Below, piece after piece: positions 35,667-45,464 of a stretch of 64,000 bases of DNA (the first letter of the stretch is position 1; every line of letters starts with the position of its first letter). The translations under genes were made by a program, and so were the position numbers. Origin of the DNA: Palsa-506 sp963709075 (GTDB lineage Bacteria; Actinomycetota; Actinomycetes; Streptosporangiales; Streptosporangiaceae). The DNA lies in NCBI GenBank assembly GCA_963709075.1, contig CAVPUY010000005.1:1-64000 (forward strand), in the 5' to 3' direction. The notes below the pieces were generated by a model, which worked only from the letters and a program-made list of their open reading frames with translations, was not told the origin of the DNA and searched no databases.

Positions 35667-36801
35667 CCCAGCTCCGCTTCCACCGCCGCGGAGATCCGCT
35701 CGTGCAGCTCGGGCGCCTCGATCTGGCTGATCAGCTGGCCGAAGAAGCCACGGATCACCAGCCGCCTGGCCTCGGCCTCCGGGATGCCGCGGGCCATCAG
35801 GTAGAACAGGTGATGGTCTTCCAGCCGCCCGCTGGCGCTGGCGTGCCCGGCGCCGACGACCTCGCCGGTCAGGATCTCCAGGTTCGGCACCGAGTCCACC
35901 CTGGTCCCGTCGGTCAGCACCAGGTTCCGGTTGTACTCGTAGGTGTCGGTGCCGGTCGCCTCGGCCCGGATCAGCACGTCGCCGATCCACACCGCGTGCG
36001 CTTCCGCGCCCTGCAGCGCGCCCTTGTAGCTGACCCGGCTGCGGCAGTTGCGCGCGCCGTGATCGACAAGCAGCCGGTGCTCCAGGTGCTGGCCGGCGTC
36101 GGCGAAGTACAGCCCGCGCAGCTCGGCCTCGCCGCCCGGGCCCGCGTAGCGTACCGAGGGCGCCAGCCGCACCACGCTCCGCCGAGCGTGACCGCGGTAT
36201 GCGCGATCCGCGCGTCCTTCCCGACCTGCGCATAGTGATACGACAAATGCACCGCATCGTCTGCCCACCCTTGCAGGGAGATGACGGCAAGCGACGCCCC
36301 GTCCCCGACAAGGAACTCGACATTGTCCGCGTAGGTAGCAGAACCGGCGTAGTCGATCACGACGACCGCGCGCGCGTTGGGCCGCACGTCAACGACCAGG
36401 TGCCCGGCCGCCGCCGTTGAAGCATCCTCTCCGCGCACGGACACCCAGGTAGGCGCCGCGCTGTCAGCCCCCTCGGCGACGGTAAGCACGGTTGCCTCAC
36501 GAAATGCGGCAAACGCTCGCGCACTGACCCTGTCTGAGGGCAAGCAGGCGATGCCGATCCGGGCGTCGCCGTGTTGCGCAGCTTCAACGGCGACCCCGGA
36601 GGCGGCATCGACTGCGACGCCTACCTTCCCGTCGGTAAGAGACGCGTCAGCATGCAGGCCACGCAGCCGCCGAAGCGGGGTGAACCGCCACTCCTCCTCG
36701 CGGCCGGACGGCACGCGGAAGTCGGCCGGGTCGTAGGACCGCAGCTCGTGCAGGCTGGAGACGGGAGCCGAGGCTTCCACGGCTCCCTGGAGGCTAGCCA
36801 T
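35663..36801 (-). CDS. sufD: SufD, frameshifted
   Basis: Partner of SufB and SufC in the Fe-S scaffold. The N-terminal part has HELRSYDPADFRVPSGREEE and WRFTPLRRLRG, then a beta-helix. The frame breaks at about 36178-36182, where one G of a G run is missing. The next frame continues with the beta-helix, YADAGQHLEHR-like segments, the conserved DHGARNCRSRVSYKGALQG, and a normal end HLFYLMARGIPEAEARRLVI. ATG 36801 overlaps the sufB stop by four bases. Confidence 0.92.
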
Positions 36802-38217
36802 CAGCCGACCGCCCCCTCCATCTGCAGCTCGATCAGCCGGTTCAGCTCGAGCGCGTACTCCATCGGCAGCTCGCGGGCGATCGGCTCGACGAACCCGCGG
36901 ACGATGGTCGCCGCCGCCTCGTCCTCGGTCATCCCGCGGCTCATCAGGTAGAACAGCTGGTCGTCGGAGATCTTCGAGACGGTGGCCTCGTGACCCATCT
37001 CGACATCGTCCTCGCGGACGTCCACGTACGGGTAGGTGTCCGACCGGCTGATCGTGTCGACGAGCAGCGCGTCGCACTTCACCGTTGACTTCGAGTGCTC
37101 GGCGCCCTCCCGCACCTGGACCAGGCCGCGGTAGGAGGTCCGGCCGCCGGCCCGCGCCACGGACTTGGACACGATCGAGGACGACGTGTTCGGCGCGCAG
37201 TGCACCATCTTCGCGCCAGCGTCCTGGTGCTGGCCGGTGCCGGCGAAGGCCACCGACAGCGTCTCGCCGCTGGCGTGCTCGCCCATCAGGTAGATCGCCG
37301 GGTACTTCATCGTGACCTTGGAGCCGATGTTGCCGTCGACCCACTCCATGGTCGCGCCCGCCTGCGCGACTGCGCGCTTGGTGACCAGGTTGTAGACGTT
37401 GTTCGACCAGTTCTGGATCGTGGTGTACCGGCACCGCGCGCCGGCCTTCACGATGATCTCGACGACCGCCGAGTGCAGCGAGTCCGACTTGTAGATCGGC
37501 GCCGTGCAGCCCTCGACGTAGTGCACGTAGGCGCCCTCGTCGACGATGATCAGCGTCCGCTCGAACTGGCCCATGTTCTCGGTGTTGATCCGGAAGTAGG
37601 CCTGCAGCGGGATCTCGACATGCACGCCCTTGGGCACGTAGATGAAGGATTCCGCCGGACCAGACCGCGGTGTTCAGCGAGGCGAACTTGTTGTCGCCGA
37701 CCGGGATCACGGTGGCGAAGTACTCCTTGAACAGGTCCGGGTGCTCGCGCAGCGCGGTATCGGTGTCCAGGAAGATGACGCCCTTCTCCTCGAGGTCCTC
37801 GCGGATCTTGTGATAGACGACCTCGGACTCGTACTGGGCCGCGACGCCGGCGATCAGGCGCTGCTTCTCCGCCTCGGGGATGCCGAGCCTGTCGTAGGTG
37901 CTCTTGATGTCGGCGGGCAGTTCATCCCAGGTCGCCGCCTGCTTCTCCGTCGACCTGACGAAGTACTTGATGTTCTCGAAGTCAATGCCGGACAGGTCGG
38001 AGCCCCAGGTCGGCATCGGCTTGCGGCGGAACATCTTCAGGCCCTTCAGCCGCAGGTCCAGCATCCAATCCGGCTCGTTCTTGCGCGCCGAGATGTCGCG
38101 GACGACGTCCTCGGACAGGCCGCGCTTTGCCGCCGCGCCGGCCACGTCCGAGTCGGCCCAGCCGAATTTATAGCTACCGAGCCCGTCGAGCTCGGGATGA
38201 GTCGTCGTCGTTGTCAT
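36801..38217 (-). CDS. sufB: SufB, frameshifted
   Basis: Core Fe-S scaffold subunit. The N-terminus shows LGSYKFGWADSDVAGAAAKR, NEPDWMLDLRLKGLK and ADIKSTYDRLGIPEAE. The frame breaks at about 37647-37653 by an extra A, after NKFASLNTAVWSGG, and resumes as FIYVPKGVHVEIPLQAYFRI, VEGCTAPIYKSDSLHSAVVE, NWSNNVYNLVTKR and RGMTEDEAAATIVRGFVEPI. The total of about 471 residues is normal. It overlaps sufR by four bases. Confidence 0.95.
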
Positions 38218-39029
38218 GCGGAGATGCCTCCGGACTTGTCGGTCGTGGCGCGGGGAATCCGCTGGTCGTGGTCGTGGGATTTGAGCAGCGACGGCGCCGT
38301 GACGTGCGTCGTGCAGACGCCGTCGCCGTTCGCGATGGTGGCAAGCCGCTGCACCGGGGTGCCGAGCAGGCGGCCGAATGCCTCGGTCTCCGCCTCGCAG
38401 AGCTGCGGGTACTCGGCAGCCACGTGCGCCACCGGGCAGTGGTGCTGGCAGAGCTGCTCGCCCCCGCCGGCCGCCGGGGCGCCGCTGGCGGATGCCGCGT
38501 AGCCGTCCGCGGACAGCGCCGCGGCCAGCGCCCGCACCCGCTCGCTGGCGGAGCCTGAGCCGACCGCGGCACGGTACCTGGCTTCCAGGTCGCCGATCTG
38601 CCGCCGGGCGAACTCGGCCACCGCTTCCGGCCCGGCCCGCTCGGCGAGGAACCGCAGCGCGCTCGTGGCCAGATCGTCGTAGGCGTGCTCGAAGGCGCTG
38701 CGCCCGGCATCGGTGATCGCGAACAGCCGGGCCGGCCTGCCGCGGCCCCTGGTTCCGTAGGTCCTGGCGGTGCGGCTCTCGATCATGCCGTCGGCGAGCA
38801 GGTTGTCCAGGTGCCGCCGGACCGCGGCCGGGGTGAGGCCGAGCCGGGCGGACAGGCCGGTGGCCGTCGCCGGGCCGTTCTCCAGGATCAGCCTGGCTAT
38901 CCGCGCCCGGGTGCTGCGCTCGGCGCCGGACAGCGTTGCCGTAGCCTGGGCCGCCGTGGGCGCGCTGCGGGCAGCATCAAACCCGGCGCCCGCTGCGGGG
39001 CCGCCAGGAGCGGTGCGTGCTTGTCCCAC
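38214..39029 (-). CDS. sufR: SufR-type Fe-S cluster-binding repressor
   Basis: Represses the suf operon when it holds a [4Fe-4S] cluster. A winged helix at about residues 30-100 reads RARIARLILENGPATATGLS then ARLGLTPAAVRRHLDNLL and TYGTRGRGRPARLFAITDAG. The C-terminal half carries the cluster cysteines, CQHHCPVAHVAAEYPQLCEA. GTG 39029 is preferred: the upstream ATG at 39074 would place the palindrome at 39036-39050 inside the coding region. It heads a polycistron of overlapping genes, sufR-B-D-Rieske-C-S-U-T. Confidence 0.92.
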   Translation of the reverse strand: MGQARTAPGGPAAGAGFDAARSAPTAAQATATLSGAERSTRARIARLILENGPATATGLSARLGLTPAAVRRHLDNLLADGMIESRTARTYGTRGRGRPARLFAITDAGRSAFEHAYDDLATSALRFLAERAGPEAVAEFARRQIGDLEARYRAAVGSGSASERVRALAAALSADGYAASASGAPAAGGGEQLCQHHCPVAHVAAEYPQLCEAETEAFGRLLGTPVQRLATIANGDGVCTTHVTAPSLLKSHDHDQRIPRATTDKSGGISA

Positions 39030-39035
39030 GTATTT

Positions 39036-39050
39036 CACAACATCATTGTG
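39036..39050. promoter_or_regulatory. SufR operator candidate
   Basis: CACAACATCATTGTG is a perfect dyad (CACAA, five bases, TTGTG), flanked by ATTT on one side and AAAT on the other. It lies six bases before the chosen sufR start, where a repressor would block the operon promoter. Autoregulation by SufR is known in actinobacteria; this exact site is inferred. Confidence 0.7.
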
Positions 39051-39214
39051 CCGTAAATAGTTCCGCACCCGCAATCGGGTCCCGCCATTCGCGGGGATGA
39101 CCCGGTTTGACCCTCAGGGCCGGACCTGGCGCCGGACCGCGCCGGACGAGATTCTGGCGCGGCTGCTGGCCGGCCGGGCCGCGCTCCCCCGGCCCAGGCC
39201 CGGCCTCCCCGGCA

Positions 39215-39250
39215 CCGGGCCGGCGGCTCCCTGAGGCGCCGCCGGCCCGG
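39215..39250 (-). terminator. Strong GC hairpin after the G1 peptidase gene
   Basis: A perfect 13-base stem (CCGGGCCGGCGGC with GCCGCCGGCCCGG) and ten-base loop, nine bases beyond the peptidase stop. It separates that gene from the suf promoter region. Confidence 0.7.
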
Positions 39251-39258
39251 TCAGCCGG

Positions 39259-40141
39259 TCAGCTCTTCGGGGCGGCCGGCGCCTTGCTCCCGTAGGCGAC
39301 CGCGAAGCCATCGCTGTCGGAGTCGGCGTTGGACGGCGCCGCGATGACCTTCGTAGCGGCGTTGTTGATCATGGAGATCTCGTTCAGCGTTGCGCCGGAG
39401 ACCACCTTGAGCAGCGCGTGCCAGACCGGGGTGCCTGGGGCCGCGGTGCTGAGCTCGCCGGGATCGAACGTGACGTTGCTCGTCTTGGTCAGCGCGGCCA
39501 GGTCGCTGGTGCTCGTGCAGCCGTCCGCGATGCAGGGCCGCTCGTGGATGGCCTCGACGCTCGCGCCGGAAGAGCTGTAGTGCACGGTCCGGCCGCCGCT
39601 CTTGCCGGTTGTGACGTCCTGGACGGTCATCTTCCAGACGCCGGCCGAGGTCTCCTGGACCGTGGTCTTGATCTTGTTGCCGGGCTTGATCGTGAGCCCG
39701 GGGATGACGACCTCGGCGGCGGGCAGGATCTCGGTCCACGCGTCGTAGGTCACGGTGCCGCCGATGTTGTCGGCCTCGGTTCCGGCCTGCACGAGGGTGC
39801 TGTCGTTGAAGCCGCCGATGCCGACCCAGTCGGAGGAGTACTGGCTGCCCGGCCAGCTTCGTCACGGTGGGCACCGTCCAGGTGTCCTCAACGGCCTTGT
39901 ACTTGCCGTTCGCGGCGCTCTGCGCGTAACCCGACCAGTTGAAGGACTGCAGCGCGGTCGTCCCGCTGATCGCCCGTGCGGTCCTCCCAGGCGCCCGGAG
40001 CATCCGGCCGACGGCCGGAGCAGGACGCGCCGCCTGGCCGGACACCGGCGACGCACTCGCTGCCCCGCCGGCGAATACGAGCGCGCCTCCGGCCAGCACA
40101 GTCACCGTGGCCCCGCTGAGAAATTTACCCCTGACCTGCAT
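39259..40141 (-). CDS. Secreted G1-family glutamic peptidase (eqolisin), frameshifted
   Basis: Extracellular acid protease. A signal peptide covers about residues 1-32 (KFLSGATVTVLAGGALVFAG, cleavage after ASA). The mature part starts its catalytic fold with SFNWSGYA, then after a break at about 39841-39856 reads YSSDWVGIGGFNDSTLVQAG, TYDAWTEILP and VEAIHERPCIADGC. The glutamine of the VQAGTE segment and the glutamate of AIHERP fit the family's Gln/Glu pair. Two cysteines later may form a disulfide. Total about 294 residues. The N-terminal pro-part is short. No partner genes are near. Confidence 0.85.
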
Positions 40142-40946
40142 GTTCTGCTCCCTCCCAGAGAAATGATTGCCTTCAGGAGGCTACACATTTCAACACCGGG
40201 ATTTCCGGCAACAGCAGGATCCCGGCCTATCCGGCAGCTTCCCGGCTTCCGGTCCTGCCTGGCCGGCTGGCCTGGGCAGTCACCAAGCAGGACAACCGCC
40301 AGCCACCACCCGCCCCGCGCACCCACCCCGCCCACCAGCCACGGCCCCGCCCGCCCATCCGCCGTCCTTTGCCGACGACTGAATGAACGTGATCTGCAAT
40401 AGCTGATCAATTAGGAAACATAGCCATATGAGTACCTACCGAATTTGTCCTGATTAAGCTGCTATGCCGGTCCGGAGGCATTGCCGGAATTAGCTCGCCG
40501 ATAAATTCGGTGATATGTTTGGAAATACAACTGCAAGCCCGCTGCCAGCTAATGCGCTGGTCCGGCACGTGGGCCGGCGCGACCGGAGAACGAGCGCCGA
40601 TGCCGACGGCAATCGCCCCTCCGGCTGTCGAGAAGGGACCGGGCAGCAAGTCCTGGTCGCGGGCGCATGGGCCGATTGCCTCCGGACTCATGCGCAATTC
40701 GGCACGGGCTCTTGTAGGCGCGTTCTTGCCCGGGTGAGTTCTCTGCCGCATCGCCAGAGAGGAACCGCACCGTGACTGTCAGGGCAGCCATCGTCAAGTC
40801 CGCAGCCGCCCGGCCGCGGGGACAACCTCCAGCGAGATCATCGTGACCGGGGCGCGACCGGGCGGCGTCCGCGCCGAGCGCCGTCGAGGCGCAGCCGCCG
40901 GGAATCCCGGCCGGCGCTGGCACGGGCGCCGGACCGCTGAACGTGA
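40142..40946. other. Long intergenic stretch, no certain gene
   Basis: Eight hundred bases between the divergent peptidase promoter and a small zinc-ribbon frame. Bases about 40380-40540 are strikingly AT-richer than the surroundings and could hold promoters. Several open frames of 60-115 codons exist on both strands but overlap one another, lack ribosome sites and have no recognisable motif. Confidence 0.5.
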
Positions 40947-41222
40947 TCCGCCCGCGCGCGCCGGCTGGCCGATGCCGGCGGGCCGCCGGCGGCGATAACG
41001 GCGAAGCCCCAGGCGCTCCCGCTGATCAGCGCTGACGGCCTTACCGTTGCCCAGCGGAAGGGCAATTCGTGCGCCTCCTGCCGCAAGAAGTTTCCCCGCC
41101 CGTCCATCGCGGCCGGGATCACGACGGCCGGAGAAGTGCTCATGACCTGCCCGGAGTGCGTCATCGTGCTCGCCGGTGACGTGCTCCCGGTCAGTGGCCG
41201 GGTGCCGCGCCAGGGTTCCTGA
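40947..41222 (+). CDS. Possible small CxxC...CxxC (zinc-ribbon-like) protein, start unclear
   Basis: An open frame of 91 codons ending at TGA 41220-41222. The last 60 residues look real: LPLISADGLTVAQRKGNSCA leads to CASCRKKF and, 22 residues later, CPECVIVLAG, a pair of CxxC knuckles as in treble-clef or ribbon zinc sites. The frame lacks ATG, GTG or TTG before the first cysteine pair; the start may be lost to an indel upstream, as in many neighbouring genes, or be a CTG. Convergent with the GntR gene. Function unknown. Confidence 0.42.
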   Translation, partial: SARARRLADAGGPPAAITAKPQALPLISADGLTVAQRKGNSCASCRKKFPRPSIAAGITTAGEVLMTCPECVIVLAGDVLPVSGRVPRQGS

Positions 41223-41225
41223 CGA

Positions 41226-41960
41226 TCAGGCCAGGAAGCCGCGGAGCAGGGCGCCGGTGCCGTCCAGATGCTCGGCCACCGCCCGGCGGGCCAGCTCGGC
41301 GTTGCCGGTCAGGATCGCGTCCACGATGGCGGCGTGCTGGCCGGCCGTATGGTCGATGTTGCGCTTCAGCACCGGGATGGCGTTGAGCAGGTCATTCAGC
41401 CGGAGCCTGGCGTCCGCGCAGGCGGCGGCGAGCAGCGTCGATCCGGTCAGCTCGGCGATGGACAGGTGGAACAGCGTGTCCAGCCGCCGGTAGTCCTGCG
41501 GGCTGGCCTGGTTGACGTCGGCGAGCCTGGCCTGCAGGACCTCGCGCACGTCGGCCAGCGCGGCCGGATCCGAGGTCTGCGCAAGCAGCTGGGCCGAGCC
41601 GGTTTCCACCGCCATCCGGAAGGTCAGCGCGTCGGTGAGCTTGCCGCCCTCCGCACGCGCGATCCGGCGCAGCTCACCACGGCTCGGGGCCGGCGGCCGG
41701 TAGGTGACGAAGGTGCCGCCGGAGCGCCCGCGCCTTGACTCGATGAAGCCGGCCTGCTGCAGCTCGCGGATCGCCTCCCGGAGCGTGATCCGGCTGATGC
41801 CGAGATGGGCGGCGAGATCCCGCTCGGCGGGGAACCGCTGCCCCGGGCCCACGACCCCGAGCTTGATCACGGTGAGCAGCCGCTCGACCGTCTCCTCGAA
41901 GGCATTGCCGGCCCGTACCGGGCGCAGCACGGTGGCCAGCTCCAGGCCTGCGGCTACCAC
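41226..41960 (-). CDS. FadR-type GntR transcriptional regulator
   Basis: Controls, by position, the divergent amine-catabolism cluster. A GntR winged helix occupies about residues 20-85: LGVVGPGQRFPAERDLAAHL then GISRITLREAIRELQQAGFI and ESRRGRSGGTFVT. The FCD effector domain follows with LTDALTFRMAVETGSAQLLA, RRLDTLFHLSIAELTGS and the histidine-rich metal/ligand site around QHAAIVDAILTGNAELARRA and VAEHLDG. GTG 41960 is preferred; the open frame extends to 42227, but its N-terminal 89 residues are low-complexity and would cover the operator palindrome. Family members near such genes respond to polyamines or related amines. Confidence 0.88.
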   Translation of the reverse strand: MVAAGLELATVLRPVRAGNAFEETVERLLTVIKLGVVGPGQRFPAERDLAAHLGISRITLREAIRELQQAGFIESRRGRSGGTFVTYRPPAPSRGELRRIARAEGGKLTDALTFRMAVETGSAQLLAQTSDPAALADVREVLQARLADVNQASPQDYRRLDTLFHLSIAELTGSTLLAAACADARLRLNDLLNAIPVLKRNIDHTAGQHAAIVDAILTGNAELARRAVAEHLDGTGALLRGFLA

Positions 41961-42304
41961 GGCCTGGCCGCTCGCGGCCAGCCGGGCACCCAGGCCCCCG
42001 GGACGCGGGTCCCCCTCGTCACCCGCGTACCGGGCACACGCGAGCCGCCCCCGCCGCCCACGTGCCGGGCCTGTGTGCCTGGCGGTGCCTGGCAGCGTCT
42101 GTCGCGTCCCCGGAGCCCGGTGATACCTGCCTTGCCCGCTGTGCGCGCAGTGCCTGCAGTTATCAATCCGGCCACGGGTATTGACTTTGCCCCAGACCTG
42201 TCCATCATTGGTCTGATATTGAACCATTAAGAACCGGCTGCCGGCTAGGGCTGTCTGCGCTCTTCGCCGGCATCAGCCCGGCGCCCTGACCCGAGGAGCA
42301 TGCC
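41961..42304. other. Divergent promoter region, GntR regulator / permease
   Basis: A GC-rich stretch with several GGGCAC-type near-repeats, followed by an AT-richer segment at about 42165-42230 that holds a dyad listed separately. GAGGAG before GTG 42305 is the permease ribosome site. Confidence 0.5.
42207..42227. promoter_or_regulatory. Candidate GntR operator
   Basis: ATTGGTCTGATATTGAACCAT contains TGGT and ACCA half-sites separated by ten bases, in AT-rich DNA between the divergent regulator and permease genes. FadR-type GntR proteins bind short dyads of this kind. Confidence 0.5.
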
Positions 42305-43834
42305 GTGTCGGTAAACGAGCAAGCGGCCCCGACGCCGCTCGGCAGTGACGAAGCGACCCTGCACCAACTCGGCTACGCCCAGGAACTGCGCAGGCGGATG
42401 TCGGGCTTCTCCAACTTCGCCGTGTCGTTCACGATCATCTCGATCCTGTCCGGCTGCCTGACGCTGTACAGCTTCGGCATGTTCACCGGCGGCCCGGTCG
42501 TGATCGTCTGGGGCTGGCCGTTCGTCGGGATCATGACCTTGTTCGTCGGCCTGTCCATGGCCGAGGTGTGCTCCAGCTTCCCGACCGCCGGCGGCCTGTA
42601 CTACTGGTCGGCCAAGCTGGCCCGCAAGAACGGGCCCGCCTGGTCCTGGTTCACCGGATGGTTCAACTTCCTCGGCCAGGTCGCGGTGACGGCGGGCATC
42701 GACTTCGGTTGCGCGTTGTTCATCAACGCGTTTCTCAACCTGCAGTTCGGAACGCCCACCTACCACTGGGTCACGGTCCTGATCCTGGCGGCGGTGCTGC
42801 TGGTACACGGCCTGCTGAACCAGTTCGGCATCCGGCTGGTGGCACTGCTGAACGATGTCAGCGTCTGGTGGCACATCACCGGCGTGCTGATCATCGTCGG
42901 CGTGCTGGCCTTCGTGCCATCGCATCACCAGTCGGCGAGCTTCGTATTCGGTCATTTCAACAACGGCACCGGGCTGAACGTCGGCACCCTGTACATCGTC
43001 CTGATCGGCCTGCTGCTGGCGCAGTACACCTTCACCGGTTACGACGCCTCCGCGCACATGACCGAGGAGACCCACAGCGCCGCGCGCAGCGGCCCGCGCG
43101 GCATCGTGATGTCGATCGTCGTGTCGCTGTTCGCCGGCTGGGTCCTGCTGATCGGCGTCACCTTCGCGATCCAGCACTACACCGCCGAGTCTCTTGCCTA
43201 TGTGGCGCCGGCCCAGATCTTCGTCGACGCGGTCGGGAAGACCGGCGGCGAGTTGTTGCTGCTGATCGCGATCGGCGCCCAGCTCTTCTGCGGAATGTCC
43301 TCGGTGACCGCGAACTCCCGGATGATCTACGCGTTCTCGCGGGACGGGGCGCTGCCCGGCTCCGCAGTCTGGCACCGGGTGAACAAGCGCACGAGGACGC
43401 CAACCAACGCGATCTGGCTGGCCGCCGCGGGCGCGTTCATCCTCGGCTTGCCGTACCTGTGGAACACCGCCGCCTACTTCGCGGTCACCTCGATCGCGAC
43501 AATCGGCCTGTACATCGCCTACGTCACGCCAACCCTGCTGCGGCTGCGGCTCGGCAGCAGCTTCCAGCGCGGGCCCTGGCATCTTGGCCGGTGGAGCTAC
43601 CTGGTCGGCGTCATCGCGGTGACCTGGGTGGCGGTCATCACCATTATCTTCATGCTTCCGCAGGTCGGCCCCATCAGCTTCAAGACTTTCAACTACGCGG
43701 TGGTGGCCGTGCTGGTCGTCATCGGCTTCGCCGGGATCTACTGGCTCGTGTCGGCCCGTAAGTGGTTCACCGGGCCGCGAGTGCAGGGCACGCCGGAGGA
43801 ACTGGCCGCGATCGAGCGCGAACTCGAGGCCTGA
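42305..43834 (+). CDS. APC-superfamily amino acid/amine permease
   Basis: A 509-residue cytoplasmic-membrane transporter with about 12 hydrophobic segments. The N-terminal region LGYAQELRRRMSGFSNFAVS then FTIISILSGCLTLY and PTAGGLYYWSAKLA are typical of the amino-acid/polyamine/choline (ACT/GABA permease) branch; GYDASAHMTEETHSAAR and MTEE are the conserved cytoplasmic loop, and ANSRMIYAFSRDGALPGS is present. GTG 42305 has GAGGAG eight bases upstream. First gene of the amine cluster, so it probably imports the substrate. Confidence 0.93.
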   Translation: MSVNEQAAPTPLGSDEATLHQLGYAQELRRRMSGFSNFAVSFTIISILSGCLTLYSFGMFTGGPVVIVWGWPFVGIMTLFVGLSMAEVCSSFPTAGGLYYWSAKLARKNGPAWSWFTGWFNFLGQVAVTAGIDFGCALFINAFLNLQFGTPTYHWVTVLILAAVLLVHGLLNQFGIRLVALLNDVSVWWHITGVLIIVGVLAFVPSHHQSASFVFGHFNNGTGLNVGTLYIVLIGLLLAQYTFTGYDASAHMTEETHSAARSGPRGIVMSIVVSLFAGWVLLIGVTFAIQHYTAESLAYVAPAQIFVDAVGKTGGELLLLIAIGAQLFCGMSSVTANSRMIYAFSRDGALPGSAVWHRVNKRTRTPTNAIWLAAAGAFILGLPYLWNTAAYFAVTSIATIGLYIAYVTPTLLRLRLGSSFQRGPWHLGRWSYLVGVIAVTWVAVITIIFMLPQVGPISFKTFNYAVVAVLVVIGFAGIYWLVSARKWFTGPRVQGTPEELAAIERELEA

Positions 43835-43992
43835 GCGTCTGCGCGCGGATGACGCCGCGCGCCTGGCCAGTCGTGCGCGCACGGCGCACGTGCGCCTACG
43901 GTGGGCTGACAACGGCAGGGAGCTTGCCCGCGCACGGGCCCGCTCCATGATGGGCGGCGCCTGGCTGGGCGTGCCTCGAGGATGGGACGCAA

Positions 43993-45389
43993 ATGGTAGG
44001 TCATCGCGGTGACGAGGCCGCGCGCAAGCATCGGCGCGGGATGATGACGCTGGAACGGCTGCGGACCGGCTTCGGCACCGGCGAGATCGACACGGTCGTG
44101 CTGGCGTTCACCGACATGCAGGGCAGGCTGCAGGGCAAGCGGCTGTCGGCCGAGTTCTTCCTCGCCGAGGTCGCCGAGAACTACTCGGAGGGCTGCAACT
44201 ACCTGCTGGCGGTGGACGTCGACATGAACACGGTCGACGGCTACGCGATGTCGTCCTGGGCCCGCGGCTACGGCGACTTCGTGCTGGTGCCCGACATGGC
44301 CACGCTGCGGCACGTGCCCTGGCACGAGTCCACTGCCCTGGTGCTGGCCGACCTTACCTGGCTGGACGGGGCGCCGGTCGTCGCGTCGCCGCGGCAGATA
44401 CTCAAGGGCGCAGGCCGACCGGCTGGCCGCCAGGGGCTGGCAGGCGATGGCCGGCACCGAGCTTGAGTTCGTGGTCTACGCCGACACCTACGAGCAGGCG
44501 GCCGCGAAGGGCTACACCGGTCTCGTCCCGGCGAACCAGTACAACGTGGACTACTCGATCATCGGCACCTCGCGGATAGAGCCGCTGCTGCGCCGGATCC
44601 GTAACGAGATGGGCGGCGCCGGCCTGTACGTGGAGTCGGCGAAGGGCGAGTGCAACCTCGGCCAGCACGAGATCGCTTTCCGGTACGCGGACGCGGTCAC
44701 CACCTGCGACAACCACTCGATCTACAAGACCGGCGCCAAGGAGATCGCCGCGCAGGCCGGGATGAGCATCACGTTCATGGCCAAGCCGAACGACAGGGAG
44801 GGCAACTCCTGTCACATCCATCTCTCGCTGCGCGGCGAGGACGGCACGCCGGTGCTGGCCGGGGACGGCCCGTACGGGCTGTCGGCGCTCGGCGAGCATT
44901 TCCTGGCCGGCCAGCTGGCCGCGATGCGCGACCTGACGCTCTGCTATGCGCCGAACATCAACTCCTACAAGCGCTACGTGCCCGGCAGCTTCGCGCCGAC
45001 CGCGGTGCGCTGGGGGGTGGACAACCGGACCTGCGCGCTCCGCCTGGTCGGCCACGGCCAGTCGCTGCGGGCGGAGAACCGCATCCCTGGCGGCGACGTG
45101 AACCCGTACCTGGCGGTGGCCGCGATGATCGCCGCCGGGCTGCACGGCATCGATCACGAGCTGCCGCTTGAGCCTGCCCTGGACGGGCAACGCCTACCTG
45201 GACACGAGCGCGCGGGTGCCGCACACCCTGCGCGATGCCCTCGAGCTCTGGGAGAAAAGCGAGCTGGCCAGCGAGTCGTTCGGCACCGAGGTACAGGAGC
45301 ACTACGCCAACTACGCGCGGGTGGAGCTGGCCGCCTACGACGCCGCGGTGACCGACTGGGAGCTGCGGCGCTGCTTCGAGCGGCTCTGA
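43993..45389 (+). CDS. Glutamine-synthetase-like gamma-glutamylamine ligase (PuuA/GlnA3 type), frameshifted
   Basis: Joins glutamate to an amine using ATP, the first step of glutamylated amine breakdown. The N-terminal part reads IDTVVLAFTDMQGRLQGKRL. A break at about 44403-44408 (an extra G) is followed by GTELEFVVYADTYEQAA, metal-binding SAKGECNLGQHEIAFRYADA, FMAKPNDREGNSCHIHLSLR and NINSYKRYVPGSFAPTAVRW and ENRIPGGDVNPYLA. A second break at about 45174-45178 (an extra C) leads to TGNAYLDTSARVPHTLRDAL and a normal end at 45389. ATG 43993 or 44041 may be the start. The regulatory adenylation site of GlnA is not visible, fitting a catabolic ligase. Confidence 0.9.
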
Positions 45390-45464
45390 CGCCTTCCGCG
45401 CCGGGAAGCGCGGCTCCGCCAGGCCGCCGGGACCACCGCCACGTCACAAAGGAGTGACCACCGC

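Noticed and set aside
40102..40775. Several 60-115-codon frames on both strands in the long intergenic stretch.
   Set aside because: They overlap each other, lack ribosome sites and conserved motifs, and are no longer than expected by chance at this GC content.
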